Positions 55,502 to 62,344 of a stretch of 64,000 nucleotides of DNA are shown here, piece after piece; the first letter of the stretch is position 1; every line of letters starts with the position of its first letter. Source of the DNA: an uncultured Bacteroidia bacterium (lineage in GTDB: Bacteria > Bacteroidota > Bacteroidia > J057 > CALLMJ01); assembly GCA_938005475.1 (NCBI GenBank), contig CALLNY010000018.1, forward strand, positions 1-64,000. Reading direction: 5' to 3'. The translations under genes and the position numbers were made by a program. Below the pieces are notes generated by a model, which made no database searches, was not told where the DNA came from, and worked only from the letters and a program-made list of their open reading frames with translations.

Positions 55502-56746
55502 TTAATAATGACACTTCGCACATTCAATACCACCCAAATCCGCAACTGTAATCTTGATCTCTTTACCTTCCTGCTTAGCTTTTTCTTTTTTCTCTACCCA
55601 TTCATTATGAACAGTAGTGTAGTAATCATTTTTATTCACATCTACTTCGGTTTGTCTATGACAATTGATACACCAACCCATAGATAAATCACTATATTGA
55701 TACACTTCTTCCATTTCTTCAATAGGTCCATGACATGTCTGACATTGCTGACCTCCTGCAACTACGTGCTGCTGATGATTAAAGTAAACGAAATCTGGTA
55801 AATTATGAATTCTAACCCACTCAACAGGTTTTCCTTGTTCATAGTATTTTTTTATTTTTTCTATTTCTTTGGTACCATATTTAGGACCTTTTTCAATATA
55901 GTTATGACAGTTCATACAGATATTCGCAGAAGGTATTGTAGCGGATTTAGATTTTTCTACACCCACATGGCAATAATTACAAGCAATGCCATACTCCCCT
56001 GCGTGTAATTTATGAGAGAATGCAATAGGTTGGATAGGTTGATATCCTTGATGTAATCCTACACTTCTTGCATAAGAGACTAATTTAGTAGTACCTGCCG
56101 CTAATAAAACAAATGTAATTGAACCTGATATGTATGGATTTCTAACCAAATCTCTCATAGTTTTGATTGCACCAGCCCAAGTATAGGGTTGTTTACCTTC
56201 TCTTGAACGAAGTACGTTAATTAGGATAGCGGCAGCAAAAAGTAATGCTAGCGCAGCAAATACAAGTAGACCTGTTGTAAAAAGCAATAAAAACTTTAAA
56301 GTATCGGTATCAACGGGCGGTTGGGGAGACACTCCACCACCTCCTCCTGCGGACGCCTGATTATCCTGACCACTGCTTGACGCACCTTCTTTTATATACG
56401 CTAAAATATCTCGTATATCATCATCAGATAAATCAGGAAATGCCGTCATCACGGACTTGTTGTACTCATTGAATAATTTAACCGCATAAGCATCCCCCGA
56501 TTTAATAACCTCCGAAGAATTTCTTATCCACTTGATAAGCCATGCTTCGTCTCTTCGTGTTTCTATTCCTGCTAATGCTGGACCTACCACCTTCTTGTCA
56601 ATAGCATGACAAGATGCACAACGCCCATTAAATAACTTTTTCCCATTCTCAACATCCGCTTGTATAAACGAATAATTGAATAACAGTAAAAAAACTATTA
56701 GGGCTTTTTCTATTGCGATTCTTTTTATGATGAATAATGCTATCAT
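55502..56746 (-). CDS. actA: Alternative complex III subunit A, multiheme cytochrome c
   Basis: First gene of the act operon, 414 residues with six CxxCH motifs. The N-terminal class I cytochrome domain has CASCH at 43-47 and a likely methionine ligand in SVMTAFPDL; after a linker rich in glycine and one transmembrane helix (about residues 150-175) comes the pentaheme part with CNYCH, CMNCH, CQTCH, CINCH and the last, CAKCH, at 409-413. As far as I recall, the extra N-terminal monoheme domain is the usual form in Bacteroidota. A weak promoter (TAATTTTA with a -33 TTTG 18 bases further) lies 28 bases upstream. Confidence 0.95.
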   Translation of the reverse strand: MIALFIIKRIAIEKALIVFLLLFNYSFIQADVENGKKLFNGRCASCHAIDKKVVGPALAGIETRRDEAWLIKWIRNSSEVIKSGDAYAVKLFNEYNKSVMTAFPDLSDDDIRDILAYIKEGASSSGQDNQASAGGGGGVSPQPPVDTDTLKFLLLFTTGLLVFAALALLFAAAILINVLRSREGKQPYTWAGAIKTMRDLVRNPYISGSITFVLLAAGTTKLVSYARSVGLHQGYQPIQPIAFSHKLHAGEYGIACNYCHVGVEKSKSATIPSANICMNCHNYIEKGPKYGTKEIEKIKKYYEQGKPVEWVRIHNLPDFVYFNHQQHVVAGGQQCQTCHGPIEEMEEVYQYSDLSMGWCINCHRQTEVDVNKNDYYTTVHNEWVEKKEKAKQEGKEIKITVADLGGIECAKCHY

Positions 56747-56774
56747 ACTGAAGATACCAATTTCAAAAACGCTG

Positions 56775-56782
56775 TAAAATTA
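56775..56782 (-). promoter_or_regulatory. Candidate promoter for the act operon, -7 TAATTTTA with -33 TTTG
   Basis: Minus-strand TAATTTTA differs from TAnnTTTG in the last base; TTTG lies at 56801-56804, 18 bases further upstream. It is the best candidate in the 154-base gap. Confidence 0.4.
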
Positions 56783-56847
56783 GATATTTTTTTTCTATTG
56801 CAAATTTTTTCATTATACTTATTTGTACTTTTTTTAAACAACTGAAT

Positions 56848-56866
56848 ATTTAGAACCATTCTAAAT
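56848..56866. repeat. Inverted repeat between the class-II-like cytochrome gene and actA
   Basis: ATTTAGAA-CCA-TTCTAAAT is a perfect eight-base stem with a three-base loop. It could end the upstream transcript (no clear T-tract on that side) or be an operator for actA. Confidence 0.4.
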
Positions 56867-56900
56867 AAAAAATTCTGATTTACAATATTTTAATAATTCA

Positions 56901-57410
56901 CTAAAACTCTTGGGAATAATAATTTTGTCTAGGAACCTGTACTTTAATGAACCCATGCTTCGTAAGCATATGACAACCATTACAATTCATCAGCATTGCA
57001 TTATAACTCTTATCAAATTCCGAGTAAGCCTTACTTTTTAACTTCTCTTGAAGATCTTTAATTTTAGGATAAAGCATTTCTCGCATTTGTGAAGAAACAT
57101 TAATACCATCTTCCATCTTATTTGCTTTTATTACTTTTTCTACAGTCTCCTCTAATTCCTCTAAATAAAAGTCTGCTAACTCCCAGTTCTGTTTCTTTGC
57201 AGCAAAGTATAACTTCTCCGAATAACGCTGTAAAAACATCATTTTCTCCGCTAATTCAAATTCCTCTTCCTGTTCTTCCCAATCATGAGACGCTTTGTTC
57301 TTTGTAAGTATTTGTGCTTCTAAATTTTTCAATCTCCCATAAAAATAAAAATTACTCAAAAAACTTACCCCCAATAAACCTAAAATTACCAAAATTAAAA
57401 TTTTATTCAT
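56901..57410 (-). CDS. Membrane-anchored helical c-type cytochrome (class-II-like)
   Basis: A 169-residue protein with one N-terminal transmembrane helix (about residues 3-24). It is otherwise almost wholly helical and acidic (DWEEQEEEFELAEKMMFLQRYSEKLYFAA, ADFYLEELEETVEKVIKA), with a single heme-binding CNGCH at 143-147, close to the C-terminus. A helical bundle with the CxxCH in the last helix is the arrangement of class II cytochromes (c' type). The axial ligand opposite the histidine is not obvious. It follows the M16 gene by 21 bases and lies immediately upstream of actA, so an electron-transfer role near ACIII is likely. Confidence 0.75.
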   Translation of the reverse strand: MNKILILVILGLLGVSFLSNFYFYGRLKNLEAQILTKNKASHDWEEQEEEFELAEKMMFLQRYSEKLYFAAKKQNWELADFYLEELEETVEKVIKANKMEDGINVSSQMREMLYPKIKDLQEKLKSKAYSEFDKSYNAMLMNCNGCHMLTKHGFIKVQVPRQNYYSQEF

Positions 57411-57431
57411 AATATTTTAAGGTTTTATCTT

Positions 57432-58718
57432 CTATTTTCTATCCCTTCCAGCAATAACTATGACAAATTCCTTACTATCAAGGTATTTACAAGATAACTC
57501 CAAAACTCTCTCGGGAGTTATGTATTTTATTAAATCTAACGTTTTTTTTAAATGATTAGTTTCAAGACCATTCAACTTTAATAAGGAAAGCATATCCGCA
57601 ACTTGAAAAGGAGTTTCCAATGAAGACAATATACTCCCCATCATGTAATTTTTAACAACCCGCAACTCTTCTTCTTGTACCCTTTCATTTTGTAAAATCT
57701 GTATTTCTTTGTAAATTTCATTTAAAGTATCTTCTACATACTCGTTCGCTACATCCGTAGATATCACAAAATAACCATTTTCTTTCATACCAACAAACCC
57801 GCCATAAATACCATAAGTAAATCCCTTTTCTTCACGTATATTCTTCATTAATCTTGAACCCCAAAAACCTCCTAATAAGGTCCCTAAAACTTGTAACTCT
57901 TCATAATCTTGGTGGTTACGTGCAACCGATAAATGCCCTAGTTTTATTGAGCTTTGCACTGAATTTTCCATCCATTGATAATGCTTACCTACCTCGCTTG
58001 TAGGAGTAATCGTTTTTGATGAAGCAGTATTTTCATTAGTTTTCAAGGTTAATTTTCCAAAGTATTGATTTAAAAGTTGATAGACCACTTCCCCGTCAAA
58101 ATTTCCTGATACAATCCAGTAAACTTGATTTTTGAGTACTTCCTTTTGATAAAAGTCATGGATATGCTCTAACTGTAATGATTGAAAATCTTCTTTGGTG
58201 GCTTTTTTTCCATAAGGATGATTTCCCCATAACTTTTTCAGAAATAGGCGGTTAGCCACAGCATGAGTTTTTTTTTCTTCAATTTCAAGGCTTCTAATAG
58301 CCCTCTGCTGATATATAAACCACTCATTTTCAGGAAAATTGGCTTGAGTATAAACCTCGTATAATAAAGGAATTGTGTTATGAATATGTTTACTAGGAGT
58401 ACTTAAAGTAATAACACTTTGCTCAAATCCTGCTGAACTAGCTATTTCCGAACCATAACTATCCAAAGCTTCTGCCAACTTAGAAGAAGTAAAACGATGC
58501 GTTCCGTCCGTTAAGAGTTTAAAAGTAGCTTGAGCCGCCGCATTTTCTTTCTCATAACAATGCCCTGTCCTAATAATACATTGAACTTCTAAAACAGGAA
58601 TAAAGCCATAAGGTATCAAAATAACTTCTAAACCATTATCCAAATAGGCAGTCTCATATTTCGGGAAGCCTTGATAATGAAAAGGTTTTAATTCAGGTTG
58701 AACGGTTCTATCCAGCAT
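57432..58718 (-). CDS. M16 family peptidase homologue lacking the zinc motif
   Basis: About 428 residues with two M16 halves. The catalytic HxxEH is replaced: after IIRTGHCYEKENAAAQ the helix reads ATFKLLTDGT, so no zinc ligands are present. The C-terminal half keeps the arginine/tyrosine pair of the non-catalytic partner (SRLMKNIREEKGFTYGIYGG). Proteins of this kind form the inactive half of PqqFG-like heterodimers; the active half is not in the window. The preferred start is the ATG at 58718 rather than 58745, because a TAAATTTA box lies six bases before it. It probably shares a transcript with the downstream cytochrome. Confidence 0.85.
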   Translation of the reverse strand: MLDRTVQPELKPFHYQGFPKYETAYLDNGLEVILIPYGFIPVLEVQCIIRTGHCYEKENAAAQATFKLLTDGTHRFTSSKLAEALDSYGSEIASSAGFEQSVITLSTPSKHIHNTIPLLYEVYTQANFPENEWFIYQQRAIRSLEIEEKKTHAVANRLFLKKLWGNHPYGKKATKEDFQSLQLEHIHDFYQKEVLKNQVYWIVSGNFDGEVVYQLLNQYFGKLTLKTNENTASSKTITPTSEVGKHYQWMENSVQSSIKLGHLSVARNHQDYEELQVLGTLLGGFWGSRLMKNIREEKGFTYGIYGGFVGMKENGYFVISTDVANEYVEDTLNEIYKEIQILQNERVQEEELRVVKNYMMGSILSSLETPFQVADMLSLLKLNGLETNHLKKTLDLIKYITPERVLELSCKYLDSKEFVIVIAGRDRK

Positions 58719-58724
58719 AAGGCA

Positions 58725-58732
58725 TAAATTTA
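58725..58732 (-). promoter_or_regulatory. Candidate promoter, -7 TAAATTTA with -33 TTTG (M16 gene)
   Basis: Minus-strand TAAATTTA (one mismatch) with TTTG at 58753-58756, 20 bases between. It ends six bases before ATG 58718. Confidence 0.4.
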
Positions 58733-58771
58733 AAGCAATAAGCAAGCGCTTGCAAATTTTTTACAAATATC

Positions 58772-60547
58772 TTACATTTTAGTAATTTCAATTTCAATTC
58801 TTCGGTTTAAGGCACGTCCTTCTTTGGTTTTATTATCTGCAATAGGTTTGGTATTACCATACCCTACGTAAGTGATACGTTTAGAATCTATCCCCATTTG
58901 CACAAGGTAATCCCGTACCGATTTCGCTCGTGCTTCCGATAGTTGTTTATTAAATTCCTGGGTAGAACCTATATCCGTATGACCACTAATCTGTATTTCA
59001 ATTGTAGGATTGATTTTCATGAACTCCACCAATTTGTCAAGCCCTTCTAATGCGTCAACCGTGATCGTAGAACTGTTCGGAGCAAAATAAATATTACGCA
59101 TTATCGCTTTAGCTTTCAATTTAATAGGAACTAAATATACATTATGTTCATAGTCTTTATTTGGAGCAATCTTAATTTCTTCTTGATAGGGCATAAAACC
59201 AGGTTGTTTCACAAAAATATTGAATGTACCAGCATGTATCGGTAATTTATACGTTCCATTTGTAACTTTTACTACCTTACGAAATTCATCGGTCTTTCCA
59301 AGTTCTTGAATAATCAATTCTACACTTTGAACTGGTTTTGAAAATTCGGTTTCAATCACTTTACCTGTTAAATAATATACTTTGGGGAGAGGCGGAACAT
59401 CAGGCTTGTGAATGTTTTGATGATTATCATGGACTATCTCTTCTTTTTTCTCTTCTATTTTGATTTTTTTGATTTCTATTTTTCGGACAACATGATTCTC
59501 AAAATCGGATACATATAAATTATTAGATAAATCCATACAAATTTCAACGGGTCTATTGAACATAGCGTATTTTGCATCACCATCTTTGTAGCCAGTTTTG
59601 CCCGTTCCTGCAATTACAGAAATCACTTTCTTTTCAACGTCTACTTTAAAAATACAATTAGCACCACCATCCGCAATATAAAAAATATCCATAGGTCCTG
59701 AACAAATCCCTCCTCCTGAGCTGGTTCCATGAAAAAATTGTAACTTTTTTCCTTCTGTGCTATCTTTATAACCTGTAAAATAACGGTCTAAAACTGTTTC
59801 CACTTTTCCGTCCGCTAAAACCCTACGAATCGCTTGATTATCTGAATCTACCACGTATAAATTTCCATATCTATCCAAACACATCCCCACAGGTCCTGAA
59901 AAACGAGCTTCTTTTCCATAGCCATCCTTAAACCCCTCCGTTGGGCTTCCCGCATAAGTTATTACTTTCCCATCATTTAAAATTTTACGAATACAATTAT
60001 TTCTTGAATCTAATACATACAAATTGTCCGTATAATCCACAAAAACTGAAATAGGACAGTTAAACAAGGCTTCTCTTACATTTCCATCTTTGTAACCTTT
60101 TTTACCAGGGACTCCTGCATAAGTTGTTACAACACCATAAGAAGAAATTCTACGGATACAATGATTCCAATAATCAGCTACGTAAATATTTCCATTTTTA
60201 TCCGCACAAACTCCTGTGGGCCAGTCAAATTGGCTATTCATTTGAAAGCCATCTTTATGACCCGCTATTCCATTTCCGCCTATCGTAGTAATTTCCCCGA
60301 AAGTATTTACCTTTCTTACAGCATGGTTATCACTATCACCAATAAATAAATTACCGAATTTGTCCATTCCTATACCATTCGGAGAAGCTAACATCGCAAC
60401 GCCCGTAGACCCATCTTTATAACCTCTTATACCATTGCCTGCATACGTACTAACCTCAATTTTTTCTATGAATTTTACTTGCTGTGTAAATCCATAAGTA
60501 AACCCAATTAGCCACCACGTTATCCCTATTATATTTTGTTTTTTCAT
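58772..60547 (-). CDS. Exported NHL-repeat protein with C-terminal OmpA domain
   Basis: A 591-residue protein. A signal peptide (about 20 residues) is followed by six NHL beta-propeller blades (residues about 30-360), each with a STYAGNGIRGYKDG-like turn and LYVADSDNHAIRRV-like strand. Next comes a carboxypeptidase-regulatory-like domain (about 390-475, LTGKVIETEFSKPVQSVELI) and then a peptidoglycan-binding OmpA domain (about 485-591, ISGHTDIGSTQEFNKQLSEARA and NRRIEIEI). It should be anchored to peptidoglycan with the propeller binding a ligand or partner in the periplasm or at the surface. It ends 54 bases upstream of the M16 start. Confidence 0.92.
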   Translation of the reverse strand: MKKQNIIGITWWLIGFTYGFTQQVKFIEKIEVSTYAGNGIRGYKDGSTGVAMLASPNGIGMDKFGNLFIGDSDNHAVRKVNTFGEITTIGGNGIAGHKDGFQMNSQFDWPTGVCADKNGNIYVADYWNHCIRRISSYGVVTTYAGVPGKKGYKDGNVREALFNCPISVFVDYTDNLYVLDSRNNCIRKILNDGKVITYAGSPTEGFKDGYGKEARFSGPVGMCLDRYGNLYVVDSDNQAIRRVLADGKVETVLDRYFTGYKDSTEGKKLQFFHGTSSGGGICSGPMDIFYIADGGANCIFKVDVEKKVISVIAGTGKTGYKDGDAKYAMFNRPVEICMDLSNNLYVSDFENHVVRKIEIKKIKIEEKKEEIVHDNHQNIHKPDVPPLPKVYYLTGKVIETEFSKPVQSVELIIQELGKTDEFRKVVKVTNGTYKLPIHAGTFNIFVKQPGFMPYQEEIKIAPNKDYEHNVYLVPIKLKAKAIMRNIYFAPNSSTITVDALEGLDKLVEFMKINPTIEIQISGHTDIGSTQEFNKQLSEARAKSVRDYLVQMGIDSKRITYVGYGNTKPIADNKTKEGRALNRRIEIEITKM

Positions 60548-60676
60548 GGTTGAAACTTTATTATGTAAAGGTATAAAAATTTCACAAAGTAAATAAGCAC
60601 CTAAATATTAAAATTAGGATAGTAATTCGTTGAAATTCTTTTGAGTTTTACTTTTGAGGCAGTAAATACTGAACTT

Positions 60677-61735
60677 TTAGGCTAAATCAATTTTTTTTGT
60701 TAGATAGACATCTTGGACAGCATTGATGATTTGTATACCTTCTTTTAAGGGCTTTTGAAAGGCTTTTCTACCCAGAATAAGCCCCATACCACCTGCTCTT
60801 TTATTGACAACGGCTGTTATTACCGCTTCTTTTAAGTCAGAATCTCCCGAGGAAGCCCCCCCTGAATTGATTAAACCTGCTCTTCCCATATAACAATTTG
60901 CTACCTGATAACGTGTTAAATCAATCGGATGGTCAGTAGTTAATTTTTCGTAAACATATTTATGCGTTTTACCAAATTTAAGTGCGTTAAAACCACCGTT
61001 GTTTTCTGGTAATTTTTGTTTAATAATATCTGCTTGAATAGTTACACCGATGTGGTTAGCTTGCCCTGTGAGGTCTGCAGAGACATGGTAGTCTTTTTCA
61101 GCAGTTTTGAAAGCAGAATTACGAGTGTAACACCACAAGATAGTAGCCATTCCTAATTCATGAGCATATTCAAAAGCCTCACTTACTTCTTGAATTTGAC
61201 GAGAAGACTCTTCTGAACCAAAATAAATCGTTGCACCCACCGCAACCGCTCCTAAGTTCCATGCTTCTTTTACAGAACCAAACATGATTTGGTCATATTT
61301 ATTCGGATAAGTCAAAAATTCATTATGATTGATTTTAACGATAAAAGGAATTTTATGGGCATATTTTCGGGAAACAGAGGCTAATACTCCAAAAGTTGAT
61401 GCTACCGCATTACATCCCGATTCAATAGCTAATTTTACAATATTTTCAGGATCAAAATACATAGGATTCGGAGCAAAAGAAGCACCTGCGGAATGTTCTA
61501 CCCCCTGGTCTACAGGCAAAATAGACAAGTAACCTGTTCCTTTAAGCCGTCCATAATTATATAAGGTTTGTAAGCTACGAAGGGTTTGATTACTACGATT
61601 AGAATCCTTCCATATTTGGTCTACAAAATTGGTGTTCGGAGCATAAATACTTTTTTTATCAATGGTTTTACATTCATGCTTTAAATAATAATCCGCATCG
61701 TCTCCTAAAATGGTTACAATCTTATCTAATGACAT
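60677..61735 (-). CDS. fbaB: Class I fructose-bisphosphate aldolase (FbaB/DhnA type)
   Basis: A 352-residue TIM-barrel aldolase of the archaeal/E. coli FbaB type that cleaves fructose-1,6-bisphosphate through a Schiff base. Signature segments are [52 protein letters not shown] and [15 protein letters not shown] near the phosphate site. The family-length match is good and no metal-ligand histidine cluster of class II aldolases is present. It is a single-gene unit; a TAATTTCG box 19 bases upstream is one mismatch from consensus. Confidence 0.94.
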   Translation of the reverse strand: MSLDKIVTILGDDADYYLKHECKTIDKKSIYAPNTNFVDQIWKDSNRSNQTLRSLQTLYNYGRLKGTGYLSILPVDQGVEHSAGASFAPNPMYFDPENIVKLAIESGCNAVASTFGVLASVSRKYAHKIPFIVKINHNEFLTYPNKYDQIMFGSVKEAWNLGAVAVGATIYFGSEESSRQIQEVSEAFEYAHELGMATILWCYTRNSAFKTAEKDYHVSADLTGQANHIGVTIQADIIKQKLPENNGGFNALKFGKTHKYVYEKLTTDHPIDLTRYQVANCYMGRAGLINSGGASSGDSDLKEAVITAVVNKRAGGMGLILGRKAFQKPLKEGIQIINAVQDVYLTKKIDLA

Positions 61736-61754
61736 ACTTATTTTGAAATTTCTG

Positions 61755-61762
61755 CGAAATTA
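61755..61762 (-). promoter_or_regulatory. Candidate -7 promoter box TAATTTCG (aldolase)
   Basis: Minus-strand TAATTTCG, one mismatch from TAnnTTTG, 19 bases before the aldolase ATG. Confidence 0.4.
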
Positions 61763-61837
61763 GTGTATTTTTAATAAAACCCAAAATTATTCTTTAAATT
61801 ACTAATCAATAACCACTCCTAAATATATATGCCATTT

Positions 61838-61878
61838 TTAAAAAAATAAAAAACGGTTCTACTATGAAAGTAAAACCG
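61838..61878 (-). terminator. Rho-independent terminator after the BamA-like/DUF4783 pair
   Basis: On the minus strand CGGTTTTACT-TTCAT-AGTAGAACCG forms a ten-base stem (one T-G wobble) followed by TTTTTTATTTTTTT, about 38 bases after the DUF4783 stop. Confidence 0.85.
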
Positions 61879-61915
61879 CATCATACACACAACATAAATA
61901 AATATAGTTTATTAA

Positions 61916-62311
61916 CTACTTATCAGGCTCAAAACGCAGTTGGTTAATTTTATAGGTGTTACCATATTTTTTAATAAAAATATTGGTATCAAAAGCACCT
62001 TTTGTACTAATGTAAGAACCTACTGCGTAAATATTATCTCCTGCATTTCCTTTATGCAAGATGCTAAAAGAACGAACAGGATAGTTCATAAAAAACTCTT
62101 TTACTACATACATCGCATGACTATTGGAGTAGGTCTGTTCTTTGTCTATGATGGTTAAATCTACCATAGAATTAAAATAATTGGATAGGGCATTAGCATC
62201 CGCTTTTTTAATAGCTTGCTCAATCTGTTGAAATACTTCATCAGATTGATTTTGAGCTAACAAGAAACAGCTATACTGCAGTAAAAAAAGGATTATTAGA
62301 AATACTCTCAT
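61916..62311 (-). CDS. DUF4783 family exported protein
   Basis: A 131-residue protein with a signal peptide (MRVFLIILFLLQYSCFLLAQ). The mature part, QIEQAIKKADANALSNYFNSMVDLTIIDKEQTYSNSHAMYVVKEFFMNYP, matches the NTF2-like DUF4783 family that is widespread in Bacteroidota and of unknown function. It lies 33 bases downstream of the BamA-like gene on the same strand and is followed by a strong terminator, so the two form one transcript. Confidence 0.85.
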   Translation of the reverse strand: MRVFLIILFLLQYSCFLLAQNQSDEVFQQIEQAIKKADANALSNYFNSMVDLTIIDKEQTYSNSHAMYVVKEFFMNYPVRSFSILHKGNAGDNIYAVGSYISTKGAFDTNIFIKKYGNTYKINQLRFEPDK

Positions 62312-62344
62312 TTTATTTTGATTGTAGCAAATTTCATACCAAAG

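Noticed and set aside
60605-60626. CCTAA...TTAGG inverted repeat upstream of the NHL-OmpA gene
   Set aside because: Short five-base arms in AT-rich sequence; no basis for calling an operator.
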